Source: Planctomycetota bacterium (GTDB lineage Bacteria; Planctomycetota; Planctomycetia; Pirellulales; UBA7805). From it: DNA of 64,000 nt. Numbering within the stretch: position 1 is the first letter of the stretch; each line of letters starts with the position of its first letter. The stretch spans positions 29,565 to 93,564 of the forward strand of contig QQVP01000064.1 in NCBI GenBank assembly GCA_003389215.1. Reading direction: 5' to 3'. The notes below the pieces were generated by a model, which ran no database searches, was not told the origin of the DNA, and saw only the letters and a program-made list of their open reading frames with translations. A program made the translations under genes and the position numbers. Positions 54,354-62,578 of the stretch are shown in pieces.

Positions 54354-55190
54354 TCACGGCTCTTCACCGTGAAAGGTGCGGATGATCTGCCAGGTTTCTT
54401 CCGGCGTTTCCGCGTAGTCGATCAGCTCCAAATCGGCATCGGCAATCGTGCCCTCGTCGGCCAGGTACTCGAAGTTGAGTACCTGCTGCCAATACTCGCG
54501 GCCGAAGAGCACGATCGGGATCTGCTGCATGCGCAGCGTTTGCCGCAAGGTGAGCGCGTCGAACAACTCGTCGAGCGTGCCAAAGCCGCCTGGGAAGATC
54601 ACCAGCGCCCGGGCCCGCAACAGGAAGTGCATCTTTCGCAGGGCAAAGTAGTGAAACTGGAAGCAGAGCTCGGGCGTGATGTAGGGGTTGGGGGCCTGTT
54701 CGTGCGGTAGCGTGATGTTCAGCCCGACACTGCGGGCGCCGACCTCGAACGCGCCGCGATTGGCTGCCTCCATGATGCCGGGTCCTCCGCCGGTGACGAC
54801 CACATAATCGCACTTGCCGTCCACCTGGCAACGCGACGAGACGAGCCGGACAAAGGCGCGGGCCGCCTCGTAGTATTCGCACTTGGCCTCGAGTCGGCGC
54901 GCCCGGTCGAGCTTCCGCCGGGCCGCCGGGCTGTCGGGCTCGGCAGCCAGCGTGGCTTCCGCCTCGGCGACGCGGCGAGCCGCATCTTCGTGACTGGCGA
55001 TCTGCGTGCTGCCGAAGACCACGATCGTCGAGGCGACCCCCGCCTCGGTCAGCAGCACCTCGGGCTTGAGCAACTCCAGTTGCAGGCGGACCGGACGGAG
55101 TTCGTCGCGGGTGAGAAAATCGGTGTCCAGCTCGGCCAGCCGGTAGCTGCTCGACTCGAGAATGGCCGCCAAATTCTGCTGTTCGTCCAT
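54354..55190 (-). CDS. LOG-family protein (TIGR00730-type Rossmann fold)
   Basis: The 278-residue cytoplasmic protein has the family motifs GGGPGIMEAANRGA and FPGGFGTLDELFDALT, with PGGxGT and the catalytic Glu of the nucleoside 5'-monophosphate phosphoribohydrolases (LOG). LOG enzymes remove the base from cytokinin ribotides; many bacterial relatives act on AMP or are uncharacterised. Its N-terminal 100 residues are longer than in the short LOG form. ATG 55190 was chosen; a TTG two codons upstream is also open. It follows the prepilin peptidase-like gene by 31 bases. Confidence 0.82.
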   Translation of the reverse strand: MDEQQNLAAILESSSYRLAELDTDFLTRDELRPVRLQLELLKPEVLLTEAGVASTIVVFGSTQIASHEDAARRVAEAEATLAAEPDSPAARRKLDRARRLEAKCEYYEAARAFVRLVSSRCQVDGKCDYVVVTGGGPGIMEAANRGAFEVGARSVGLNITLPHEQAPNPYITPELCFQFHYFALRKMHFLLRARALVIFPGGFGTLDELFDALTLRQTLRMQQIPIVLFGREYWQQVLNFEYLADEGTIADADLELIDYAETPEETWQIIRTFHGEEP

Positions 55191-55221
55191 GGGCAAAACT
55201 TCCTAGGGTACGTTCCGGTCT

Positions 55222-55740
55222 TTACAACGAGAAACTTGTGGCGGCAAGCTGGGCCTGAACGATCAGGGCTGCCGCGCCGCAGGCCCCGAAAACGGCCAAC
55301 ACCAGCAACAGGCGAGGCACGGCGAAACCGTCGCGGCGAATCAGATAAGCGCAGAGCAGACTGCACACCAGGATCAACTGGCAGACGTACAAGGCCCAAC
55401 GGAATGGATCGCCGAGGCCGTGTTCGGCCAGCGAGTCGACTGGATCGAAGAGGTGAAACGCCAGGCCGAAGAAGATGAGCCCCACCGTCGCCTCGATCCA
55501 CGCGTAACGACTCGAGACCGGGCCGCGACAGTCGCGACATCGTCCGCCCAGAACGAGCCAACTGACGATCGGGATGTTATCGAAAGGTCGGATGGGATGT
55601 CCACAGTGCGGACAGCGTGAACCGGGTCGCACGACACTCATGCCCCGTGGCCAGCGATAGACCACCACGTTTAGAAAGCTGCCCACACAGGCGCCGAGTG
55701 CCCCGAGAAAAAGCAGAATCAGCCAGTGTTGGGAAGCCAT
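55222..55740 (-). CDS. Prepilin peptidase N-terminal (methylase-type, DiS_P_DiS) domain protein without the A24 protease part
   Basis: The 172-residue protein has the ACVGSFLNVVVYRWPRGMSV start and two zinc-type CxxC pairs (CPHCG and CRDCRG) of the PilD N-terminal domain, with SRYAWIEATVG and four or so helices. The aspartyl protease helices with GxGD are missing, so it cannot cleave prepilins on its own. Planctomycetes often have split versions, so a partner with the A24 domain is expected elsewhere. ATG 55740 was chosen. Confidence 0.82.
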   Translation of the reverse strand: MASQHWLILLFLGALGACVGSFLNVVVYRWPRGMSVVRPGSRCPHCGHPIRPFDNIPIVSWLVLGGRCRDCRGPVSSRYAWIEATVGLIFFGLAFHLFDPVDSLAEHGLGDPFRWALYVCQLILVCSLLCAYLIRRDGFAVPRLLLVLAVFGACGAAALIVQAQLAATSFSL

Positions 55741-55923
55741 GCGAGCCCTCGCCGACAACCGTTTGAATCGAGGAGGCGCCTCGGCGCGAAGCGTGATCGC
55801 GAAACCAACGCCGGCGGGATCGCTGCGCGAGCCCAGCGTGCCAGGGGGACGCCGTTGTCGGCACCCATCTTAACAGAAGCTCTGACGCCCCGAAGTGGCG
55901 TCGGCGCTCGGCACGAACCTCGG

Positions 55924-55975
55924 CGACGAGAATTTCAGCGACGATAGTCTCAGCGACGATAATCTCAGCGACGAG
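55924..55975 (-). repeat. Three and a half 15-base tandem repeats overlapping the MORN-CAP gene stop
   Basis: Units cgacgagaatttcag, cgacgatagtctcag and cgacgataatctcag, then cgacgag, run into the stop codon of the MORN-CAP gene at 55965. It may be a replication-slippage region. Confidence 0.75.
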
Positions 55976-57314
55976 GGCGTCGCGACCGGCGTCTCTTCGT
56001 CTTCGTATCGCTCAGATCGACCGGCTCGATGAAGTCGACAAGGAACTTGATCGGCGCCAATTTCCGATCTGGTCCCATAAACCCGGTTATCTCCACCCAA
56101 TAGCGCTTGCCGGGGGCGACCTCGACGTCGCGGGGGTAGAAAATCAGATAGGGATCGTCGCCGGCCAGTGGATCGTCGTCGCTGGCAAGCACCTCCGTCT
56201 TGTATTCCAGCTCGAGCGGTTTGCCGAAGGTGAGGTTCTCATTGATGGGGCGCACGACAATGCCCTTATCGGCCAGAATCGAGCGGTAGCTCTTCCCGTT
56301 GATCATCACCGACCAGGGACGATCGGCCGAAAAATAGTCGACCGGCGTATAGCCGGGACCGGGATGGGCGATGTACTTCCAGGAAGCCACCTTCGTCCGC
56401 GAGGCGTCGTCCTTGCTCATCGCCCCGTAGTGTCCCGCGGCGGCGATCCCGACTTGGGTCATCTTCGGGTTGAGAATCGCCCGTCGCAGCAGGACGGTGT
56501 GGGCGAAGCGTTCTTCGTTGTTCGCCATGAAGGCGTCGATGGCGACCGACGCGTTGGGGTTGGTCACGTTGGCCGGAATCCGCACGGCCTGATTCTGAGG
56601 GTAATTGGCTTCGACCTCTTGCTCGCCCTGCTCCGCTTGCAGATTGGCCTCGTCCGCGGCAACCTGGCAACGGGCCTCGTCGAGCTTGACGTCGGCCGGC
56701 AACCGGCTCAGCAACCGGTAGGTGTTCAGCCGGGCCAGCGCGGCGCGCTGCTCCGCGGTGGCGCCTTCAAACGAGGGTTCTTGGTCGCGAATCTTGCCCA
56801 TCGCGACCGCCAATTCCTTCTTCGTGTGGGGATGCACACGCTGGCCGCGAAATTTGACAAGTTCGCCCCGTTCGAATTCGCTCGCCGGCTCGCGTTTGCC
56901 TGCTCGGTAGGTGACGTACGGGCCATGAAGCACACCGCGCTGGTACTCACCTGCGACAACCGCCCGGGCTTCGCTGTCGAACTCCTCGTACTTGCCGTGG
57001 CGCAGACCGTTCTTGTAGCCCACGCGAACCTTAGGAACGCCGTTGCCGTGGTAGGCGATGTAATTTCCGCTGAGCTTGTCGTTCCGATAGACGGCCTTCA
57101 CGCGCAGCTGGCCGCCGATGTAGTACTCGCTGTAGGCGCCGTTGCGCTTGCCGTTCTTGACGTTGTACTCGACCTTCTTTTCGCCGGTCTCATAATTCTC
57201 GACGACCACCTCGGCCGCGCAGGGCGAAGAGTCCAAGTAGAGTCCCAGAACCAACAAGACGGTGGCCGGCGAAATGCTCGCGGTCGCCCAAGTTCTTAGC
57301 GACTTCATCGTCAT
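55965..57314 (-). CDS. Secreted MORN-repeat plus CAP (SCP) domain protein (paralogue 1)
   Basis: The 449-residue protein has a signal peptide (about residues 1-35, ending PCAAE), then MORN/YwqK-like repeats (NGKRNGAYSEYYIGGQLRV, NDKLSGNYIAYHGNGVPKV and NGLRHGKYEEF; about 45-125) and a C-terminal CAP domain (about 200-340). In the CAP part, EERFAHTVLLRRAILNPKMTQV resembles the conserved core of secreted CAP proteins. The C-terminal region (RYWVEITGF, VEPVDLSD) is a separate beta-rich domain and ends in a basic tail. Function is unknown; a surface, peptidoglycan or interaction role is possible. A paralogue lies 20 bases upstream in the same direction. Confidence 0.7.
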   Translation of the reverse strand: MTMKSLRTWATASISPATVLLVLGLYLDSSPCAAEVVVENYETGEKKVEYNVKNGKRNGAYSEYYIGGQLRVKAVYRNDKLSGNYIAYHGNGVPKVRVGYKNGLRHGKYEEFDSEARAVVAGEYQRGVLHGPYVTYRAGKREPASEFERGELVKFRGQRVHPHTKKELAVAMGKIRDQEPSFEGATAEQRAALARLNTYRLLSRLPADVKLDEARCQVAADEANLQAEQGEQEVEANYPQNQAVRIPANVTNPNASVAIDAFMANNEERFAHTVLLRRAILNPKMTQVGIAAAGHYGAMSKDDASRTKVASWKYIAHPGPGYTPVDYFSADRPWSVMINGKSYRSILADKGIVVRPINENLTFGKPLELEYKTEVLASDDDPLAGDDPYLIFYPRDVEVAPGKRYWVEITGFMGPDRKLAPIKFLVDFIEPVDLSDTKTKRRRSRRPRR

Positions 57315-57334
57315 CGTCCCCCACGCAATCGGGT

Positions 57335-58702
57335 TTACTTGTCATCACCGGCGGCTCCCACCGGTTCGATGAACTGAACGACGTAACGAAGCTCCATCTC
57401 TTCGTTATTCTTATCGGTAATTCCACGGATCTCAACGACATAGCGACGACCCGCGGTCAAATCGAGGCCCGTCGGCTTGAAGATCAGGACGTTTTCCGGG
57501 CCGATGAACACGCCCGGGTCCGCGGTGCCGACGTAGCTCTTATGCACGATGGCCAGCGGGGGCCCGGGCACCAGGTTCTCGTCGAGCGGATAGATCTTCG
57601 CCTCGCTGCTCTCGCTCGATTTGATGACGCGGCGATTCAAAGCCACCGACCAGGCGTGCTGCGTCGAGAAGTAGTCGACCGGCAAGTAGCCTGGCGGCGG
57701 AAAGGCGACCATTTCATAGGCCGGCGCGGGTTTGCGACGCTCGTCCATCGACCACATCACACAGAAGTTTCCGTCGCGACCGAACCCGGTTGTCCGCATC
57801 GCCGGGTTCATGCACCAGCGGCGATGCCCCACGTGGGCGATATTCATCGCGTCCGAATCGTGCATGTACAGGTCGACCGAAGAGGGTAACGTCGCTGTGG
57901 CCGCGATATTCCCATTCGATGTGCCCAGGTAGCCCGATTGATAGCGGGCTTCGTCCATGCCTTCGGGCTTGGCGGGCGTGTGCTCGAGTCGTTGAATCTT
58001 GGCGAGCAATTCGGCCCCCGCCTGACAATGCGCGTTCTGCTTCTCGTCGAAGACGACATCGGCGGGCAGCCCACAGAGAAACCGATAGGCGTTCAAGCGA
58101 CGCAGGGCCGCGATCTGTTCGTCGCTCACGCCCTTGGTCCGGATGCGACCGCGGTAGATCTTCGCAAGTCCTCGCTCGAGCTCCTTGCGGGTATGCACCA
58201 GGGTCTTGCGATCGTCGAGCGTTGAGATTTCGCCTGCCTTCCAGACGAATTCCCAGCGTCGCTGTCCCGCACGATGAACGAAGTGTCGGCCGCGAGGTTT
58301 GCCGGCCGTATAGGTCAGGTTGAATTTCGGTTCGCCTTCGGCGTCCTTTTCCAGGTAGGCGCCATGGAGCTTGCCGCGACGATAGTTGGCCCGCACATTG
58401 ACCTTGCCGGACTCGTGGTAGCGGACGAACTCGCCGTCGAGCTGATCGTTGCGATACTTGGCCACGACCTTCGGCTGGCCATTTTCGAAGAACTCTTCGT
58501 AGTCGCCACTCTTCTTGCCGTCGGTCTGTTCGTAGCGGACGCGGACCTGGCCGCTGTCGTACTTCTCCTCGACGACCTCGGCTGCCGCTGCGGTGGACCC
58601 AACCGACAAGGGCCCCATCGCGGCAGACCATGCCATCGCCAAACCAAGTGCCAGGTTTCGTCCCCAGCCAGAAGTTGCTCGCCAACGAACCGCGGAGCGC
58701 AT
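57335..58702 (-). CDS. Secreted MORN-repeat plus CAP (SCP) domain protein (paralogue 2)
   Basis: The 455-residue paralogue has a hydrophobic signal (about 1-40, ending TAAAAE), three MORN-like repeats (GKKSGDYEEFFENGQPKV, NDQLDGEFVRYHESGKVNV, RGKLHGAYLEKDAEGEPKF), then a linker and a CAP domain with HDSDAMNIAHVGHRRWCMNP, nearer to the CAP consensus than paralogue 1. PVDYFSTQHAWSVALN matches the other copy. ATG 58702 has a GAAGGGGG-type site upstream and was chosen over 58804. The two genes form an operon in this strand. Divergence between them suggests an old duplication. Confidence 0.72.
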   Translation of the reverse strand: MRSAVRWRATSGWGRNLALGLAMAWSAAMGPLSVGSTAAAAEVVEEKYDSGQVRVRYEQTDGKKSGDYEEFFENGQPKVVAKYRNDQLDGEFVRYHESGKVNVRANYRRGKLHGAYLEKDAEGEPKFNLTYTAGKPRGRHFVHRAGQRRWEFVWKAGEISTLDDRKTLVHTRKELERGLAKIYRGRIRTKGVSDEQIAALRRLNAYRFLCGLPADVVFDEKQNAHCQAGAELLAKIQRLEHTPAKPEGMDEARYQSGYLGTSNGNIAATATLPSSVDLYMHDSDAMNIAHVGHRRWCMNPAMRTTGFGRDGNFCVMWSMDERRKPAPAYEMVAFPPPGYLPVDYFSTQHAWSVALNRRVIKSSESSEAKIYPLDENLVPGPPLAIVHKSYVGTADPGVFIGPENVLIFKPTGLDLTAGRRYVVEIRGITDKNNEEMELRYVVQFIEPVGAAGDDK

Positions 58703-59051
58703 GCGGCCACCCCCTTCGAAAATCAACTTACCCACGCCGCAACGCGGAGCCGGCCAACCGATGCTGCGACCTGAAACGCAACGCGCACCCCCGGAACCAC
58801 GCACTGCCCACGGCGACGTGGACCCGAGGCCTGCGCCTCGCCTGCTGTCCCGACCAACTTTCCCCAGTCTACGCGATCTGGAGGTCGGACACTACTGGCC
58901 GGCTTGCCAGCTACCAGCGTCTGGCGGCGTGGGCGTTTGCTTCCTGCGCCTCCGCACGACTAACCTAGACGTCAATTCTTGACGTCGTGGGTGACAATGC
59001 GCACCAGCGAGAGTTGGAAAATTGGGTGACTTACAACGACGGAACCGTGGC
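58703..59051. other. Divergent region before the sulfatase gene
   Basis: No supportable gene. It holds a 19-base palindrome (listed) near its right end and probably the promoters of both flanking genes, though no clear -35/-10 pair was found. Confidence 0.45.
58968..58986. promoter_or_regulatory. Perfect 8-3-8 inverted repeat, operator-like
   Basis: GACGTCAA and TTGACGTC flank a TTC spacer, 66 bases before the sulfatase ATG. The size and symmetry suit a dimeric regulator. No matching site was found elsewhere in the window. Confidence 0.5.
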
Positions 59052-60560
59052 ATGTGTCGGTTGCGTTTGGGATCTCGATCGTGGTGGGTAACGTTCGCGC
59101 TGGCGCTGCCGCTGTTGAGTCAGCCTGGCTACGTACCGGCCGAGACTCCGGGTGCGCGACGTCCCAACGTCGTGATCGTGCTGGCCGACGATCTCGGCTG
59201 GGCGGAACTCGGCTGCTACGGCAATCGCTTTAACGAAACGCCGCGACTCGACGCGATGGCCGCGCGGGGCGTCCGCTTCACGCAGGCCTATGCCGCCGCG
59301 CCAGTCTGCTCGCCGTTTCGGGCTAGTTTACTCGCCGGTCAGTGGCCTGTCCGGACCGGCATCACCGATTACCTGCGGCCGAACGACCGCAAACATCTCG
59401 ACACGAAATTGATCACGCTGGCAGAAGTTTTTCAGGCGTCCGGCTACACGACCGGCATTTTGGGCAAATGGCACCTGACCGGCTATCGCACCGCCGGCGT
59501 CGCGGACGAGGTCACGCCCGCGGCTCACGGTTTTGCCGAGGTACGGTTGAGCGAGAACGCCAGCATCGGCGGCGGCAGCTACTTTCATCCCTACCACTTC
59601 AATCGCACGGTCGAGCGGCGATTGTTTCCACAGGCAGCGGTCCAAGACCGCAAAGGGCAAACCGCGGCGGCCGATCCCCGCGACACGGCCGAGTTTCTCG
59701 TCGAGCGGATGAACCTCGAGGCGGTCGAGTTCATCGAGCGGCACCGCGACCGGCCCTTCTTCCTCTACAAGAGTCACTACGCGGTCCACACCTCGCTCAA
59801 CGCCCCGCCCCGCCGCGTCAAGAAGTTTCTGGCCAAAGAGGGAGCCACGACCACGCGCGATGGAAAGCCGAACAACGTCTACCTGGCTGCCCAGCTCGAG
59901 GCGATCGACGAGGGCGTCGGCATGATCCTGGACAAACTGACCGAACTCGAGCTGGCCGACGACACGATCGTGATCTTCATGTCGGACAACGGCGGCGAGT
60001 CGCACGTGACCAGCAACGCCCCGCTGCGGGCCGGCAAGAGCACGCTCTACGAAGGCGGCATTCGCGTGCCGCTGGTGGTCCACTGGCCGCGGCGTGTCGG
60101 ACCAGGCGTGGTCTCGCACGAACCGGTGGCCAGCGTCGACCTGTATCCCACGCTGCTGGCCGCGGCGGGACTGGAATCGCCCGGCGAACCGCAAGGATCT
60201 GACGAGAAGCAGCCGCACATTCTCGACGGTGTGTCGCTGTTGCCGCTGTTGACCGACGCCGCGGCGCAGTTGCCGTCGCGCAATCTCTACTGGCACTACC
60301 CGCTGGCCAAACCGCACTTCCTGGGCGGGCGAAGTTCCGGGGCGATTCGCCAGGGCGAATGGAAGTTGATCGAACACTTCGATGTCGCGGCGGACGCGGT
60401 CGATCGCCTGGAGCTCTACGATCTGAAGTCGGATGGCGGCGAAACGCGGAACCTCGTCGCGGACGAGCCGGCCCGGGCCGCGCGGCTCCGCGAGGCGTTG
60501 GCCACCTGGCGACGGGAAGTGGGGGCCGAAGTGCCCGACGGGCAGCGACTCGATCCGTAG
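59052..60560 (+). CDS. Secreted sulfatase (arylsulfatase type)
   Basis: The 502-residue protein has a signal peptide (about 1-30), metal ligands in VLADDLGW (Asp46-Asp47) and the C-S-P-x-R motif at Cys86-Arg90 (VCSPFRASLLAGQ), where Cys is converted to formylglycine. FMSDNGGE is the later metal/active-site motif. Planctomycetes carry many such enzymes, which desulfate algal polysaccharides. No modifying enzyme or carbohydrate operon is adjacent. ATG 59052 starts the signal peptide; a TTG ten codons upstream is unlikely. Confidence 0.9.
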   Translation: MCRLRLGSRSWWVTFALALPLLSQPGYVPAETPGARRPNVVIVLADDLGWAELGCYGNRFNETPRLDAMAARGVRFTQAYAAAPVCSPFRASLLAGQWPVRTGITDYLRPNDRKHLDTKLITLAEVFQASGYTTGILGKWHLTGYRTAGVADEVTPAAHGFAEVRLSENASIGGGSYFHPYHFNRTVERRLFPQAAVQDRKGQTAAADPRDTAEFLVERMNLEAVEFIERHRDRPFFLYKSHYAVHTSLNAPPRRVKKFLAKEGATTTRDGKPNNVYLAAQLEAIDEGVGMILDKLTELELADDTIVIFMSDNGGESHVTSNAPLRAGKSTLYEGGIRVPLVVHWPRRVGPGVVSHEPVASVDLYPTLLAAAGLESPGEPQGSDEKQPHILDGVSLLPLLTDAAAQLPSRNLYWHYPLAKPHFLGGRSSGAIRQGEWKLIEHFDVAADAVDRLELYDLKSDGGETRNLVADEPARAARLREALATWRREVGAEVPDGQRLDP

Positions 60561-60611
60561 TGCGAGGCTGGCAGCCAACGACGACGCCAGAATCGATTGG
60601 CACGCGGCGGC

Positions 60612-61745
60612 TCAACGGGACCTTCGCCCTCCCACTTGAGACAACTTGCAGAAGTTGTCATGGCCACCCTGCAGGTTCGCACGCCCCTCGGCGGCGAGCC
60701 AGCCCAGAAGGCCTCCGAGTGCGAAGCCAAGGGCGTTGGCCGTGCCGTGCAGAGCCCGCATCCGCGGAATGTCGAGCCAGGCCACCGGCAAGTAGGCCCG
60801 CGCTCCGTAGAGCGCGGCCAGGCCCATGCTGGCCAGCAGCGTCGCGCCCGCAATACCCCAGAGGACGCGCGCACTGCCGGGCCAGCGTTTGTCGGCTGCC
60901 CATCGCAAGTAGATACCGCCGACCGTGGCTGCCCCCACGGCCAATAGCGTGGCCGCCCCACACTCGGCCAGCGGCGTGAATCCCAACTGCGTGCTGGTGA
61001 TGCCGACCGCCACCAGCGGCACGCCGGCCAGCACCCCGGCGGCTACGATGCGTTGCCACCACCGCGAGGCGTCGGCGATGGCCAGTCCGGTGAGCAGCGG
61101 CAGCAGAAAGCCGGCGTAGTGAAAGTGGATCGCGGTCAACAGCACGATGACCGGCTCGAAGTCGAGCGGCCGCGCGCCGGCGCGATCGAGCACCGCCCAA
61201 CCGCCGCCGACCACCACGTAGACCAGCCCCAGGTCGACGCAGCCGCCGGCCGAGAGCCACGCCTTGCGTCGACAAAGTCGCGCCGCGCCGTACACGGCCG
61301 TCAGTGTGAGTGTGGCCAGCCACGGCAGGGCGAGTGTGGTGCTGATGCCGCCAACCTCACCCAAGAGCGCGACGCCCAGCAGCAGCCCGCTGGGTAATTG
61401 CAGCCAGGCGATCACCTGGGCGAGCCACCGCTCGACGCGGCGCTCTGCCGCGCCATGCTCGTCACGCTGCACGAGTCGCATCGCCAAGGGAAGCAGCACC
61501 AGCACCGCCAACATCAGCAAAGCCTCGGCCCAGCGTCGCTCGGTCAGTGCGGGCCGTAGCCAAGCGACCGCGGTGAGCCAGATGGCGCCGCCGAGCATCG
61601 CCGACCACGCATGCACTTGATCCGTTGCCAACTGGAGCTCGGCGTGAGGGGATTCGGACGGCCGCCGCTCCGCGAAATCTTGGGCCACCGGCCCTGCCCC
61701 GAACGGCCGGTGGCTCTGCGATTCTCGCTCGACGCGCGTACCCAT
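60612..61745 (-). CDS. YndJ-like multi-pass membrane protein
   Basis: This 377-residue protein has about ten helices. The motifs LTAIHFHYAGFLLPLLTGLA and MRALHGTANALGFALGGLLGWL are those of the uncharacterised YndJ family. The ATG at 61745 has GAGGAG six bases upstream and was chosen over a start at 61844 that would overlap the upstream gene. It follows the DUF1990 gene on the same strand, an association also seen in Bacillus-type genomes. Function is unknown; His-rich helices suggest a metal or cofactor role, which is speculation. Confidence 0.78.
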   Translation of the reverse strand: MGTRVERESQSHRPFGAGPVAQDFAERRPSESPHAELQLATDQVHAWSAMLGGAIWLTAVAWLRPALTERRWAEALLMLAVLVLLPLAMRLVQRDEHGAAERRVERWLAQVIAWLQLPSGLLLGVALLGEVGGISTTLALPWLATLTLTAVYGAARLCRRKAWLSAGGCVDLGLVYVVVGGGWAVLDRAGARPLDFEPVIVLLTAIHFHYAGFLLPLLTGLAIADASRWWQRIVAAGVLAGVPLVAVGITSTQLGFTPLAECGAATLLAVGAATVGGIYLRWAADKRWPGSARVLWGIAGATLLASMGLAALYGARAYLPVAWLDIPRMRALHGTANALGFALGGLLGWLAAEGRANLQGGHDNFCKLSQVGGRRSR

Positions 61746-61821
61746 ACGTCGCTCCTCGCTGGAAACTTGCATCCTGACGGTCGCCGCGAGCAACCGCTCG
61801 CCCAACTTCACAGCGGTGGCG

Positions 61822-62484
61822 TTAGCTGACCGCAGCCAACTCACGCACCGAGCGCGAGACGTACGCTTTCACCGCCCGCTGCGAGTCGCGACGAAAGCGA
61901 GCCTGCAGAGCACGGGCCACCGGGTAGCCGACGCGCGTGAGCAGGTGCCGCGGTCGCGACCAGGCCGCCAGGTCGTACCAGACGCGGCCGCCGGCGTCCT
62001 GCTCGATGCTGAAACGTTCCTCGCCCATCTCGACGTGATCCGGCAACGTGCCGTAGGCGAAGCCGAATCGCCGTACCACTTCTCCGTCACTAGTCCCGCT
62101 CGCGTGTTCGTTATCGTATTCAGGTTCGTACTCGTCGAAGGTGTAAACAATACGACAGGCGTTGAGCCACCACAGCCCGAATACGTGGACCAGCATCGCC
62201 ACCAAGTCGCCTTCCTGTGGATCCTGGCGAGGCTCGATTGCCGTCCACCGCGGCGGGAACATTCGCCAGCAGCGGACCGCGTCGCAGGCGGCCAGATAGA
62301 CCTCTTCGCCGGTGCCCAAGTAACCGCGCTGATGATCGACGTCGTACGTGGCCGCTCGCCCCGCCGGGGCGACCGAGGCCTCGACGCGGGAAATGCCCAC
62401 GTCGCGGTAGGAATAGGGTCGCCCCTGTTGTGTGGCGAGAAAGGCCTTAATTTCGGCTTGTGGCGGTCGTGCAAGCGAGAGCAT
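61822..62484 (-). CDS. DUF1990 (UPF0548) protein
   Basis: A 220-residue protein with the family motifs: the FPPRWTAIEPR strand, a Gly- and Leu-rich VHVFGLWWLNACRIVYTFDE segment and a later FGFAYGTLPDHVEMGEERF. These proteins have a SRPBCC-like fold and are unassigned. It is the upstream partner of the YndJ-like gene, so the two may work together. Two basic stretches near the end suggest peripheral membrane contact. The ATG at 62484 begins MLSLARPP, with no good Shine-Dalgarno site. Confidence 0.8.
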   Translation of the reverse strand: MLSLARPPQAEIKAFLATQQGRPYSYRDVGISRVEASVAPAGRAATYDVDHQRGYLGTGEEVYLAACDAVRCWRMFPPRWTAIEPRQDPQEGDLVAMLVHVFGLWWLNACRIVYTFDEYEPEYDNEHASGTSDGEVVRRFGFAYGTLPDHVEMGEERFSIEQDAGGRVWYDLAAWSRPRHLLTRVGYPVARALQARFRRDSQRAVKAYVSRSVRELAAVS

Positions 62485-62578
62485 GGCTCGTTACCTGTCT
62501 TGTTCCCCGACGCCAACCGTAGGGGGCCGGCGGGATTAACGCGGGGTGGGACGAAAATGATCCTGCGCTCTTAGTCGC

